Source of the DNA: Streptomyces iconiensis
Lineage (GTDB): Bacteria > Actinomycetota > Actinomycetes > Streptomycetales > Streptomycetaceae
Assembly: GCF_028657195.3 (NCBI RefSeq)
Contig: NZ_JANCPR020000010.1
Location: 184,084 to 248,083, forward strand
DNA: 64,000 bases
Direction of reading: 5' to 3'
Below the pieces are notes generated by a model. It had not been told where the DNA came from. It made no database searches and was given only the letters and a program-made list of their open reading frames with translations. Position 1 is the first letter of the stretch. The number at the start of each line of letters is the position of its first letter. Shown in pieces: positions 1 to 8,609 of this stretch. A program made the translations under genes and the position numbers.

Positions 1-233
1 ACGGCCTGGTCCTCCATGCCCACGCGGGAGAGAACCGCGACACCGTTCCAGCGCCCGCCCGCGCTCACCACCGACTCGTAGCCGAGCGCGCGCAGTTCGT
101 CCCCGGGGAAGGCGTCGGCCGACACCTTCAGCTCCTGGAGGCAGACCACATCGGGCTGAGCGCTCTCCAGCCACTGCGTCAGGCGTGGCAGACGTGCGGT
201 GATCGAGTTGATGTTCCAAGAGGCGATACGCAT
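1..233 (-). CDS. xthA: Exodeoxyribonuclease III, N-terminal part (runs off left edge)
   Basis: This is the beginning of an exonuclease III/AP endonuclease, a Mg-dependent enzyme of base excision repair. Read leftward from the ATG at 231-233, the visible 77 codons begin MRIASWNINS and include LQELK, which carries the metal-binding Glu of the EEP nuclease fold, and RWNGVAVLSR. About 75 of the usual 260 or so residues are present; the stop lies outside the window. It starts 9 bp after the stop of the upstream MBL-fold gene, so the two are probably co-transcribed. Family assignment is firm from the N-terminal motifs alone. Confidence 0.88.
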   Translation of the reverse strand, partial: MRIASWNINSITARLPRLTQWLESAQPDVVCLQELKVSADAFPGDELRALGYESVVSAGGRWNGVAVLSRVGMEDQA

Positions 234-242
234 ACGCCGAAC

Positions 243-932
243 CTACCGCGCCAGTCCGACACTCTCGCCCGGCGCCAGCCACGCGTGCGCCGCTCCGCCC
301 GTGCCCGGGCCGCCGTCGCCCAGGAGGCGGCCGAAGAGGCCGATGCCGGTCTCGTTGAGCAGCCCGTCGTGGATGTCGTAGACCTGCGTGGGTGCGACGG
401 CCCGCACGAAGTCGAGGACTTCGGAGTACTTGTTCCAGGGCGCGTGCACCGGCAGCAGCAGGGTTTCGACGGGGCGCTCGGGGACGGTGAGCGCGTCGCC
501 GGGGTGGAAGACGAGACCGTCCACGACATAGCCGACGTTGGTGATGCGCGGGATGTCCGGGTGGATGACGGCGTGCAGTTCGCCGTGCACCTCGACCTCG
601 AAGCCCGCAGCCGTGAACGTGTCGCCGTCGCCGACCGTGTGGACGCGGCCCGGGAAGGCTCCGGAGATCTGCTCGGCGACGCTGCGCAGCGTCCAGATCT
701 CGCACTCCGGGTTGTTCTCCATGGCGGCGCGCAGCCGCAGCTCGTCGAAGTGGTCGGGGTGCTCGTGGGTCACCAGGAGCACGTCGGCGCCGAGCGCGGC
801 CTCCTGCTCGCTGAAGCCGCCCGGGTCGATGACGAGCACGCGCCCGTCCTTCTCCAGGCGCACACAGGAGTGCCCCTTCTTGGTGAGGCCGAGCGGGTTT
901 CCTTGTGCCGGTTCAGTTCCCATGGGGTTCAT
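243..932 (-). CDS. MBL-fold metal-dependent hydrolase (UPF0173/YtkL-like)
   Basis: Metallo-beta-lactamase-fold hydrolase of 229 residues. The metal motif is THEHPDH near residue 55, with HPGD and DIHD supplying later ligands, as in the small L-ascorbate-6-phosphate-lactonase-like or UPF0173 proteins. The substrate cannot be read from the sequence. The ATG at 930-932 lies inside the end of the upstream enol-lactonase/decarboxylase gene (20-bp overlap) and has GGAGG just before it; an in-frame ATG at 921-923 is also possible. The overlap indicates translational coupling, and xthA follows 9 bp later. No signal peptide or membrane segment is visible. Confidence 0.85.
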   Translation of the reverse strand: MNPMGTEPAQGNPLGLTKKGHSCVRLEKDGRVLVIDPGGFSEQEAALGADVLLVTHEHPDHFDELRLRAAMENNPECEIWTLRSVAEQISGAFPGRVHTVGDGDTFTAAGFEVEVHGELHAVIHPDIPRITNVGYVVDGLVFHPGDALTVPERPVETLLLPVHAPWNKYSEVLDFVRAVAPTQVYDIHDGLLNETGIGLFGRLLGDGGPGTGGAAHAWLAPGESVGLAR

Positions 933-2220
933 TGTCCTCCGCCGCGCCCCGCCGGTCCTCCGGAGTGGTCTCCTCGCGGATGACGCGCTGCGCGACGGTG
1001 AAGGCGGCGTTCGCGGCCGGGACCCCGCAGTAGACGGCGGTCTGCAGCAGCACCTCTTTGATCTCGTCAGGGGTGAGCCCGTTGCGCAGCGCTGCCCGGG
1101 TGTGGAAGACCAGTTCGTCGTGGTGACCGCCTGCCACGAGCGCGGTGAGCGTGATCACGGAGCGCATCCGGCGGTCCAGCCCCGTGCGGGTCCACACCTC
1201 GCCCCAGACGTAGCGGGTGACCAGGTGCTGGAAGTCCTCCGTGAACTCGTCGGCCGCCTCCGTCGCGCGGTCCACGTGCGCGTCTCCGAGCACCTCGCGG
1301 CGCACCTTCATGCCCACGTCGAAGGCGTCGGTACGCAGCGCGGCCCGTTCGGCGGACTCCAGCTCTGCCACGGCTGACGCCTGCTGCGGGGCCGGGGCGA
1401 TCACGGGCGCCGGCGCCGGAGGGCCGGCCGCCGACTCCTGCCATGTGGTGGTGAAGTGCCGTATCAGCAGGTCGGTGACGGCGCCGGGCTGCTCGACGGG
1501 GGTGAGGTGCGAGGCGCCCGGCACGATGGCCAGCCGCGCGTCCGGGATGCCGGCGACCAGCGCACGCGCCTCGGCCGGCGGTGTCGCCTCGTCCTCAGCG
1601 CCCGCGACCACCAGCGTGGGGACGCCTATGCCGCCGAGTGCGCCCTTCGCGTCGAAGGAGGCCAGCGCCTCGCATGCCGCGATGTAGCAGCCGGGGTCGG
1701 TCGTACGGACCATCTGGACGGCCCACTCCACGATGGCGGGCTGCGCGGCGGCGAAGCCCGTCGTGAACCAGCGCTCCGGTGTGGTGCGGGCTATCGGGTC
1801 GAGGCCGTTCGTACGGATGACCACACCGCGCTGCCGCCAGGTGTCCGGCGTCGAGAAGCGCGGCGAGGAGGACACCAGCGCGAGCGAGGTGACCCGCTGG
1901 GGCGCGGCGAGGGCGAGCTGGATGCCGATGGCGCCGCCGATGGAACAGCCGGCGTAGCCGAAGCGCTCGATCCCGAGGGTGTCGAGGGTGGCCAGCAGCC
2001 GGTCGGCGAGGGCGGAGGCGGAATCGGCCGAGTAGGCGGGGGAGCCTCCGTGTCCGGGCAGGTCGAATCTCAAGACCCGCCAGTTACGGGTGAGTTCCGG
2101 TATCTGCCGGTCCCACATGTGCCACGTCGTGCCGAGCGCGGGGCCCAGAACGAGTACAGGCGCGTCGTCTGGGCCGTCGGTCCGGTGTTGCAGCGTCTTG
2201 GCAGGGGTCACTTCGCTCAC
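913..2220 (-). CDS. pcaL: Fused 3-oxoadipate enol-lactonase / 4-carboxymuconolactone decarboxylase
   Basis: Two-domain protein of 435 residues. Residues 1-255 or so form an alpha/beta hydrolase with the nucleophile elbow GCSIGG, oxyanion region GPALGTTWHMW and C-terminal His in GASHLTPVEQP, matching 3-oxoadipate enol-lactonase (PcaD). After an Ala/Pro linker, residues 300-430 form a CMD domain (RRMRSVITLTALVAG, LRNGLTPDEIKEV), matching 4-carboxymuconolactone decarboxylase (PcaC). Such PcaL fusions are known in actinomycetes and catalyse two consecutive steps of the protocatechuate branch. No other pca gene is in view, so this copy is separated from pcaGHB or serves a related pathway. The MBL gene overlaps its 3' end. 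Confidence 0.88.
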   Translation of the reverse strand: MSEVTPAKTLQHRTDGPDDAPVLVLGPALGTTWHMWDRQIPELTRNWRVLRFDLPGHGGSPAYSADSASALADRLLATLDTLGIERFGYAGCSIGGAIGIQLALAAPQRVTSLALVSSSPRFSTPDTWRQRGVVIRTNGLDPIARTTPERWFTTGFAAAQPAIVEWAVQMVRTTDPGCYIAACEALASFDAKGALGGIGVPTLVVAGAEDEATPPAEARALVAGIPDARLAIVPGASHLTPVEQPGAVTDLLIRHFTTTWQESAAGPPAPAPVIAPAPQQASAVAELESAERAALRTDAFDVGMKVRREVLGDAHVDRATEAADEFTEDFQHLVTRYVWGEVWTRTGLDRRMRSVITLTALVAGGHHDELVFHTRAALRNGLTPDEIKEVLLQTAVYCGVPAANAAFTVAQRVIREETTPEDRRGAAEDNEPHGN

Positions 2221-2353
2221 ACGTTCACGCTATCGAGCGGCGCAAGGTTCTCGCCGCCCGGGTCGGAAAATGGACAGGGTTCTGCTGGTCGTTCCGCCCG
2301 GTCGTGAAGAGGGTGTGACCAGGGGATGGAGACGCGCGGTCCGGTCGTGAAGT

Positions 2354-2962
2354 TCAGAACTCGGTGGTGGAGACGACGTAGACCCGTGGCCGCTTCTTGT
2401 ACGTCGTGTCCGCCACGATGGCCACGTCCGGCTCGCTGCCCTTCTGGTCGTGCACGGCGCCCCAGTAGCGGTGCCCCGGCTCGTCGAAGCGCCAGCCGAC
2501 CTCGCGGGCCTGCTTGCCGCTGATGGGGAGGCGGTCCTTCTCGAAGGCGGAGTAGCTGCTGCCGAGTTCCTTCATGAACCCCTTCAGCCGCTTCTTGCTC
2601 GTACGGAACTGGACCCACATGGTGCTCTTGTCCCAGGCGTTGGCCTCGTAGAAGGCCACGCGGGTGGCTCCCAGGGGTACGGGAACGTTGTAGATGCGCT
2701 GGCTGACCTTGGGCGGGCGGGCGTAGGTGAGGCTCGTCGCGGCTGCGGCGCGCTCCTTGTCCTTGCCGCTGTCGCGGCTCTGGAAGGCGGACTGCACGAG
2801 GTAGCCGGCGGGCAGCGCGATCAGCAGCACCACGATCACCAGCACGATCAGCCGGTTCCTCGGCTTGTGCGGGGGGCGCTCGTACGGGTCGGGGTACTCG
2901 TCCGTCGGAGGCATGTGGCCGTTGTTCCCTGGAGGCTTGGGGGGCGAGGTGGTGAGGGTCAC
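2354..2962 (-). CDS. Membrane-anchored protein of unknown function
   Basis: I do not recognise a family for this 202-residue protein. A Pro-rich cytoplasmic N-terminus (about residues 1-37) is followed by one strong transmembrane helix (RLIVLVIVVLLIALPAGYL, residues 38-56) and an outward-facing domain of about 140 residues. The topology is that of a type II anchored extracellular protein. The GTG start at 2960-2962 overlaps the TGA of the upstream ROK kinase (GTGA), so it is translationally coupled to the sugar operon; an internal ATG near 2914 is less likely. A role linked to sugar uptake is only inferred from position. Confidence 0.72.
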   Translation of the reverse strand: MTLTTSPPKPPGNNGHMPPTDEYPDPYERPPHKPRNRLIVLVIVVLLIALPAGYLVQSAFQSRDSGKDKERAAAATSLTYARPPKVSQRIYNVPVPLGATRVAFYEANAWDKSTMWVQFRTSKKRLKGFMKELGSSYSAFEKDRLPISGKQAREVGWRFDEPGHRYWGAVHDQKGSEPDVAIVADTTYKKRPRVYVVSTTEF

Positions 2963-4113
2963 TGGCCCACCGCTCTGCGCAGGTTGTCGGCCGCGCGCTC
3001 GTAGCGTTCGTACCGCTCCAGACGGCGGCGGTTGGCGCGGCGGAAGCGCCTGGCGACGAGCCGGGCCAGATCCGCCGCACCGACCATGCCGGCCTCGGGC
3101 CCGAGCTGCGCCTTGGCGATACGGGCCTCGGGGCGGTAGCCGCGCCCGGTCAGCTGGCGGCGGAACGCCTCGCGCGCCGGGTCGATCAGCAGCTCGTCGG
3201 CCGCGCTGACACCGCCGCCGATCACGAAGCAGCCCGGGTCGAGCGCCGCGGCGAGATTGGCGATGCCGACGCCCAGCCAGGAGCCGATCTCCTGGAGCAG
3301 CTCCGTGCACATCGCGTCGCCCTCGCGGGCCAGCTCGGTGATCAGGGGCCCGGTGATGTCGCCCACCTGGCCGCCGACCCGGTCGATGATCCCGTACGCC
3401 ACGGGCGACTCGGCCGCCGCCAGCTCCCTGGCCTCGCGCACGAGCGCGTTGCCCGAGCTGTACTGCTCCCAGCAGCCTCTGTTGCCGCAGGGGCATCTGT
3501 GGCCCCCCGGCACGACCTGCATGTGGCCGAACTCGCCGGCCACTCCGTACTTGCCGCGCTTGACGCGGCCGTCCTCCAGGATGGCGCCGCCGATGCCCGT
3601 TCCGAGCGTGATCATCACGAGGTGGTCCTCGCCCCGGCCGGCGCCGAAGCGCCACTCGCCCCAGGCCGCCGTGTTCGCGTCGTTGTCGACCATGACGGGG
3701 ACCGCCAGGCGCGCGGTGAGCGCGTCCTTGAGGGGCTCGTCACGCCATGCCAGGTGCGGCGCGAACAGCACGCGGGAGCGGTCGGCGTCGATCCAGCCCG
3801 CTGCACCGATACCGACGGCGTGCACGTCGTGCCTGTCGGACAGGTCGAGCACGACCTCGGCGATGGTGTCCTCCACCACCTTCGGGCTCTTGGACTTCTC
3901 CGGCGTCTCGGTGCGCACCTTCTCCAGGATGGTGCCGTCCGCGTCCACGACGCCCGCCATCACCTTGGTGCCACCGATGTCGATGCCCACGGTGGGGACA
4001 CGGGGCGCCGAGAGGTGCGAGCGGCGCTCGCGCGTGCTGACCGTCCTCAGAACGCTGGCGTTCGGCCTCGTCCTGCGGGGGTAGACCCTCTCACCTCGTT
4101 GGAAGCTGTCCAT
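2959..4113 (-). CDS. ROK-family sugar kinase (glucokinase-like)
   Basis: ROK-family hexose kinase of about 384 residues. The ATP motif is VGIDIGGTKVMAG, the catalytic Asp is in VDNDANTAAWGE, the second phosphate loop is LGTGIGGA, and the ROK zinc signature GHRCPCGNRGCWEQ is complete. There is no N-terminal helix-turn-helix, so it is a kinase rather than a repressor. An unusual basic N-terminal extension of about 40 residues precedes the domain. The start is uncertain: ATG at 4111-4113 is used here, but TTG at 4117-4119 has better spacing from a GAGGG. It follows the ABC genes after 190 bp and overlaps the membrane-protein gene, so it probably phosphorylates the imported sugar. Confidence 0.86.
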   Translation of the reverse strand: MDSFQRGERVYPRRTRPNASVLRTVSTRERRSHLSAPRVPTVGIDIGGTKVMAGVVDADGTILEKVRTETPEKSKSPKVVEDTIAEVVLDLSDRHDVHAVGIGAAGWIDADRSRVLFAPHLAWRDEPLKDALTARLAVPVMVDNDANTAAWGEWRFGAGRGEDHLVMITLGTGIGGAILEDGRVKRGKYGVAGEFGHMQVVPGGHRCPCGNRGCWEQYSSGNALVREARELAAAESPVAYGIIDRVGGQVGDITGPLITELAREGDAMCTELLQEIGSWLGVGIANLAAALDPGCFVIGGGVSAADELLIDPAREAFRRQLTGRGYRPEARIAKAQLGPEAGMVGAADLARLVARRFRRANRRRLERYERYERAADNLRRAVGQ

Positions 4114-4274
4114 GCTCAACTGTGGTCGTCCCTCGTGGTGTGGTCTCGGGCCCGCCCGATTCTGCCAGGTCCGCCCGCGCGGATGCCGCCCGCCCAGGAT
4201 GCACCCTTTCCGGTCGCGCGGACGCCGCGCCCAGGATGCGCCCGCCGTCCGTGGTGCACCGCTGTGTGGGCCGT

Positions 4275-4290
4275 CCCGTCGCCCGACGGG
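4275..4290 (-). terminator. Short hairpin downstream of the ABC ATPase gene
   Basis: CCCGTCG pairs with CGACGGG around a 2-nt loop, 13 nt after the stop of the ATPase gene on the minus strand. It could end or attenuate transcription before the ROK kinase. No U tract follows, as is usual in Streptomyces, so strength is unknown. The same gap (4114-4302) also holds two imperfect copies of a roughly 30-bp GC-rich sequence around 4176-4245. Confidence 0.45.
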
Positions 4291-4302
4291 CTTGTTCCCG
4301 GG

Positions 4303-5235
4303 TCACCGTTCCAGTTCGTGGCTCAGTTCTTCCAGCTCCGAGCCGCCTGCCATCTGGCGGACCAGTTCCTCAAGCTCCAGGCCCTCCTTCTCGTAGGAGG
4401 CGGCCATGGCGCCGCGCTTGAGGAGGACGAAGCGGTCTCCGACCAGGTACGCGTGGTGAGGGTTGTGGGTGATGAGGACGACACCGAGTCCTGCGTCCCG
4501 CGCGGCGGCCACGTACTTGAGCACGACGCCTGACTGCTTGACGCCCAGTGCCGCCGTCGGCTCGTCCAGTACGAGGACCTTCGCACCGAAGTGGATCGCC
4601 CGCGCGATGGCGACGGACTGCCGCTCTCCGCCGGAGAGCGTGCCGATCGGCTGGTCGACGTCGCGCAGGTCGATGCCCATGCGCAGCAGCTCGCGGTGCG
4701 TGGTGCGGCGCATCTGCTGGACGTCGAGGCGCTTGAGGGGACCGCGCCCGACGGAGGGCTCGGAGCCGAGGAAGAAGTTGCGCCAGACGGGCATGAGGGG
4801 CACCACGGCGAGGTCCTGGTAGACCGTGGCGATGCCCCGGTCGAGGGCCTCGCGCGGGGAGCCGAGGCGCGTTTCCTCGCCCTGGATACGGAAGGAACCC
4901 GCGTCGTGCTGGTGCAGGCCCGAGATGATCTTGATGAGGGTGGACTTGCCGGCGCCGTTGTCGCCGAGCACGCAGGTGATCTCCCCCGGGTGCACCTGGA
5001 GGGACACCTCTTCGAGGGCACGGATGTTGCCGTAGAACTTGCTGACGTCGCTCAGCGAGACCAGCGGCTCGCTGTCCTTGGGCTCGCCGTCCCTCGGCTC
5101 GCCGTCCCCGGGCTCTGTCGCGGTCGGTCCGGTCGCGGTCGGTCCCGTCTCGTCCGGCCCCGTCTCGACCGGGCCTTTCGCGTTCGGCCCTTTCGCGTCG
5201 GGTCCGCTCTCGTTCGCTTCGGTCTCGTTCGTCAT
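4303..5235 (-). CDS. Sugar ABC transporter ATP-binding protein, single ATPase domain
   Basis: ABC ATPase of 310 residues for a ribose/xylose-type importer. Walker A is GDNGAGKST, the Q-loop is VYQDLAV, the signature is [14 protein letters not shown], Walker B is [12 protein letters not shown] and the switch His is in VLITHNPHH. Unlike RbsA or XylG, which carry two tandem ATPase domains, only one is present, so the protein probably dimerises. Residues 11-58 are an acidic, low-complexity N-terminal tail built from GPxx/GEPxD repeats. ATGA overlap with the upstream permease shows operon coupling. Confidence 0.92.
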   Translation of the reverse strand: MTNETEANESGPDAKGPNAKGPVETGPDETGPTATGPTATEPGDGEPRDGEPKDSEPLVSLSDVSKFYGNIRALEEVSLQVHPGEITCVLGDNGAGKSTLIKIISGLHQHDAGSFRIQGEETRLGSPREALDRGIATVYQDLAVVPLMPVWRNFFLGSEPSVGRGPLKRLDVQQMRRTTHRELLRMGIDLRDVDQPIGTLSGGERQSVAIARAIHFGAKVLVLDEPTAALGVKQSGVVLKYVAAARDAGLGVVLITHNPHHAYLVGDRFVLLKRGAMAASYEKEGLELEELVRQMAGGSELEELSHELER

Positions 5236-6323
5236 CGGGTCGCCTCCGCCCGCTTACGGATCCACGCGTTGAGCAGGGTCGCGAGCAGCAGCATCGCGCC
5301 CAGGAAGAACTTGAACCAGTCCGGGTTCCACTGCGCGTAGACGATGCCCTTGTTGCTCATGCCGAAGATGAAGGCGCCGACGGCCGCGCCGATCGCCGAG
5401 CCGTAGCCGCCGGTGAGCAGACAGCCGCCGATGACGGCGGCTGCGATGTAGATCAGCTCGTTGCCCACGCCCTCGCCCGACTGGACGACGTCGTAGTTGA
5501 ACAGCAGATGCTGGCCCGAGATCCAGGCGGCGAAGGCCACGCCCATGTAGAGGCCGATCTTCGTACGGGCCACGGGGACGCCGACAGCGCGGGCCGCGTC
5601 GACGCCGCCGCCGACGGCGAAGATCCAGTTCCCCGCACGGGTGCGCAGCAGTATCCAGGTCGCCAGGGCGATCAGCACCAGCCACCACACGACGGTGATC
5701 TGGATGTCCACGCTGCCCAGCGTGAGCGTGGAGGCGAAGACCTCGCGGGCCGAGGAGAAGCCCTCCATGTCGCTGATGCTCTTGGTGGAGACGGTGCCGC
5801 TGATCAGCTTGGTGACGCCGAGGTTGAGGCCCGTGAGCATCAGGAAGGTGCCGAGCGTGATGATGAAGCTCGGCAGCTTCGTCCTCGTCAGCATGAAGCC
5901 GTTGAAGAACCCGATCGCCAGCGTGACCAGCAGCGACACCGCGACGCCGACCCAGATGTTGGCCGTCATCTGGTAGCTGAACATCGAGGAGACCAGCGCC
6001 GAGGACGTCACCATGACGCCGGTCGACAGGTCGAACTCGCCACCGATCATCAGCAGCGCCACCGGCACGGCCATGATCCCGATGGTGGACGAGAAGTAGA
6101 GCACCGTGGAGAGGCTGGAGGCGCGCAGGAAGCTGTCGGCGACCAGCGAGAAGAATACGAACAGCGCGATCGCGCCCACCACGGCGCCCAGCTCGGGCCG
6201 CCGCATCAGACGCGCGGGCAGCGAGCGCTGCACCAGCCTCTCGTCGGTCTTCTCCGGTGGGAGCCCGGGCTCGCCAGGCCCCTCGGGGCCCTCCGGCTTC
6301 GCCGGTTCCTTCGTGACCGTCAT
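5232..6323 (-). CDS. Sugar ABC transporter permease (RbsC/XylH family)
   Basis: Integral membrane permease of 363 residues with about nine or ten hydrophobic helices, belonging to the branched-chain/ribose-type BPD_transp_2 family. The EAA-like cytoplasmic region contains [22 protein letters not shown], typical of RbsC/XylH. A hydrophilic N-terminus of about 40 residues precedes the first helix. It overlaps both neighbours by 4 bp (ATGA), with the binding lipoprotein upstream and the ATPase downstream. As only one permease gene is present, the membrane unit is expected to be a homodimer. Confidence 0.93.
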   Translation of the reverse strand: MTVTKEPAKPEGPEGPGEPGLPPEKTDERLVQRSLPARLMRRPELGAVVGAIALFVFFSLVADSFLRASSLSTVLYFSSTIGIMAVPVALLMIGGEFDLSTGVMVTSSALVSSMFSYQMTANIWVGVAVSLLVTLAIGFFNGFMLTRTKLPSFIITLGTFLMLTGLNLGVTKLISGTVSTKSISDMEGFSSAREVFASTLTLGSVDIQITVVWWLVLIALATWILLRTRAGNWIFAVGGGVDAARAVGVPVARTKIGLYMGVAFAAWISGQHLLFNYDVVQSGEGVGNELIYIAAAVIGGCLLTGGYGSAIGAAVGAFIFGMSNKGIVYAQWNPDWFKFFLGAMLLLATLLNAWIRKRAEATR

Positions 6324-7345
6324 CGGGTCCCCCGCTTCGTGAACGTCTCCAGCTTGCCCGCGTCCTTCTTGGTCAGGATCTGCGGCCCCGTGAGCACCGG
6401 CTTCCCGCCGCCGAGCATGTCGGCGTTGAAGCGGTGGAGCCAGAGCAGGTCGACCGACTCATAGCCCTGGAGGTACGGCTGCTGGTCGACGGCGAAGCCG
6501 ATCGAACCGTCCTTGAGGCCGGCGGCCACCTTGGCGTTGAGGTCGAAGGTGTCGACCTCGGCATCGCTGCCCGCGTCCTTCTTCGCCTCGGCGGCCGTCG
6601 CGGCGAAGGGAGCGCCGAGCGTGACGACCGTGTCGACCTTCTTGTCGGACTGGAGCTTGGCCTCGACGGACGACTGCACGCCCGGCATGTTGGTGCCGTC
6701 CACGTACAGGTCCTCGACCTTGCCGTCGAAGGTCTTCTTGATGCCCTCGCAGCGCTCCTCGTGACCGACGTTGCCCTGCTCGTGCAGCAGGCAGATGGCC
6801 TTCTTACGACCCTTGTCGTTCAGCTCGCGGCCCACGGCCTCGCCCGCCATGACCTCGTCCTGGCCGATGTGGGTGAGCGCTCCGAAGTCGCGGGACTCGT
6901 CCTGGCCGGAGTTGATGGTGACGACGGGTATGCCGGCCTTGACGGCCTTCTTCACGACGTTCTTCATCGCGCTGGGCTTGGCCAGCGTGACGATCAGCCC
7001 GTCCACCTTCTTGTCGATCGCCGCCTGTACGAGCTGCGCCTGGCGGCCCGCCTCCTTGTCGTGCGAGTAGAGGAACTCGATGTTGTCCTTGGCCGCCGCC
7101 TGCTTGGCGCCGCTCTGCACGATGTCCCAGTAGGTGTCGCCGTCCCCGGAGTGGGTGACCATCGCGACCTTCCAGCGGGGCGTTGTCACATTCGCCTTGC
7201 CGGAGGCGGCCTGGTCGCGCGCCTCCTCGGCCCTCTTGCCTCCGGTACTGCTGCACCCGGCGAGGCCGGCCACCGCGGCGATCACCGCCGCCATCACGAC
7301 CCCCATCGCACGCACGGACGGACGGGACCTCTGCACGCTGGCCAC
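6320..7345 (-). CDS. Sugar-binding lipoprotein of ABC importer (second paralogue)
   Basis: Periplasmic-binding-protein-like lipoprotein of 341 residues. A basic N-terminus and hydrophobic stretch end in the lipobox LAGC. The mature part is a type I sugar-binding fold (WKVAMVTHSGDGDTYW, GIPVVTINSG, GFAVDQQPY), like RbsB. The GTG at 7343-7345 is chosen because GAGAGGG lies just upstream; reading farther upstream gives no signal peptide. It overlaps the permease by ATGA. It is clearly paralogous to the next gene at 7478-8524, and both may deliver related sugars to the same permease. The sugar is unknown. Confidence 0.9.
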   Translation of the reverse strand: MASVQRSRPSVRAMGVVMAAVIAAVAGLAGCSSTGGKRAEEARDQAASGKANVTTPRWKVAMVTHSGDGDTYWDIVQSGAKQAAAKDNIEFLYSHDKEAGRQAQLVQAAIDKKVDGLIVTLAKPSAMKNVVKKAVKAGIPVVTINSGQDESRDFGALTHIGQDEVMAGEAVGRELNDKGRKKAICLLHEQGNVGHEERCEGIKKTFDGKVEDLYVDGTNMPGVQSSVEAKLQSDKKVDTVVTLGAPFAATAAEAKKDAGSDAEVDTFDLNAKVAAGLKDGSIGFAVDQQPYLQGYESVDLLWLHRFNADMLGGGKPVLTGPQILTKKDAGKLETFTKRGTR

Positions 7346-7477
7346 GGTGTTCTGCCCTCTCGGTACGGATACTGCTGCGGTCGATCGACCGGGAACCCCG
7401 GGAAACCGCCCAGGATCTTCGCACAAGTATCCGTCACGGTGGCCGGAAAGGGTGCGACGGGTCCCACCGGCACTCGC

Positions 7478-8524
7478 CTACCGGGTCCCGCGCTCGGTGT
7501 ACTTCTCCAGCCTGGGCACATCACGGCGGGTGACGATCTCAGGTCCCGTGAGGACCGGCTTGCCGCCGCCGAGGCTGTTGAGGTTGTAGCGGTGCAGCCA
7601 CAGCAGGTCGACGGCCTCGTAGCCCTGCATGTACGGCTGCTGGTCCACGGCGAAGCCGATCCGCTTGGCCTTCATCTCCTTGACGACCTGCGCGTTCAGG
7701 TCGAACGTCACGACCTCGGCCGCGCTGCCCGCCTTCTCCTTGGCCTTCGCCGAGGTCGCGGCGAAGGGGGCGCCCAGCGTGACGACGGTGTCGACATCCT
7801 TGTCCGACTGGAGCTTGGCCTCGACGGACGACTGCACGCCCGGCATGTTGGTGCCGTCCACGTTCAGCGTCTCCAGCGTGCCCTTGAACGTCTTCTTCGC
7901 GCCCGCGCACCGCTCCTCCAGGGAGACGTTGCCCTGCTCGTGGATGACGCACAGCGCCTTACCCTCGGTGGCCTCGGTGGCCTCGGTGCCCTTGGCGGCC
8001 TCGGCACGCGCGTTCAGCTCCTCGCCCACCGCCTCGCCCGCGACCGTCTCGTCCTGGCCGATGTGGGCCAGCGCGCCGAGTTCCGCGCTGTGCTCGGCCC
8101 CGGAGTTGATGGTGATCACGGGGATGCCGCGCCGTACCGCCTTGCCGATCACGGCCTTGAGCGCGTCGGGCTTGGCGAGCGTGACGATCAGCCCGTCGAC
8201 CTTCTTGTCGATCGCCGTCTGTACGAGCTGGGCCTGCTGGCCCGCGTCCTTGTGGTTCGCGTAGTCGAAGCGGACGTTGTCCTTGCGCGCGGCCTGTTTC
8301 GCCCCGCTCTGGACGATGTCCCAGAAGGTGTCGCCCTCGCCCGAGTGCGTCACCATCGCGATCGTGAGCCGGGGCGTACCGACGGACGTGCCGCCGCCCT
8401 GCGCTCCCCCGTCGTCACCCTCGTCGGCGGCGGACTTCTTGCCGCCCGAGCTGCTGCATCCCGCCGCCAGCAGCGCCACCGCCGCGAGGGTCACCGCTGT
8501 CGCGGTCGTACGTCTGTGCGCCAT
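7478..8524 (-). CDS. Sugar-binding lipoprotein of ABC importer (first paralogue)
   Basis: Binding lipoprotein of 348 residues heading the sugar operon. The signal peptide ends in lipobox LAAGC. The type I periplasmic binding fold shares long identical blocks with its neighbour, for example NMPGVQSSVEAKLQSDK, VDTVVTLGAPFAAT and GFAVDQQPY. It differs by a Gly/Asp-rich linker after the lipobox and an inserted acidic/Thr-rich loop (GTEATEATEG) near residue 190. The ATG at 8522-8524 fits the signal peptide but has no strong Shine-Dalgarno. A 132-bp gap separates it from the second paralogue. The tandem arrangement looks like a local duplication. Confidence 0.9.
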   Translation of the reverse strand: MAHRRTTATAVTLAAVALLAAGCSSSGGKKSAADEGDDGGAQGGGTSVGTPRLTIAMVTHSGEGDTFWDIVQSGAKQAARKDNVRFDYANHKDAGQQAQLVQTAIDKKVDGLIVTLAKPDALKAVIGKAVRRGIPVITINSGAEHSAELGALAHIGQDETVAGEAVGEELNARAEAAKGTEATEATEGKALCVIHEQGNVSLEERCAGAKKTFKGTLETLNVDGTNMPGVQSSVEAKLQSDKDVDTVVTLGAPFAATSAKAKEKAGSAAEVVTFDLNAQVVKEMKAKRIGFAVDQQPYMQGYEAVDLLWLHRYNLNSLGGGKPVLTGPEIVTRRDVPRLEKYTERGTR

Positions 8525-8609
8525 GGCCGAGTTGTAGCGGGGCCCCGTGACGCCGTCAATGCGCTGGACCTCACCGGCCACAGGCCCCGCTCCCCGGACA
8601 CCGGATCCG

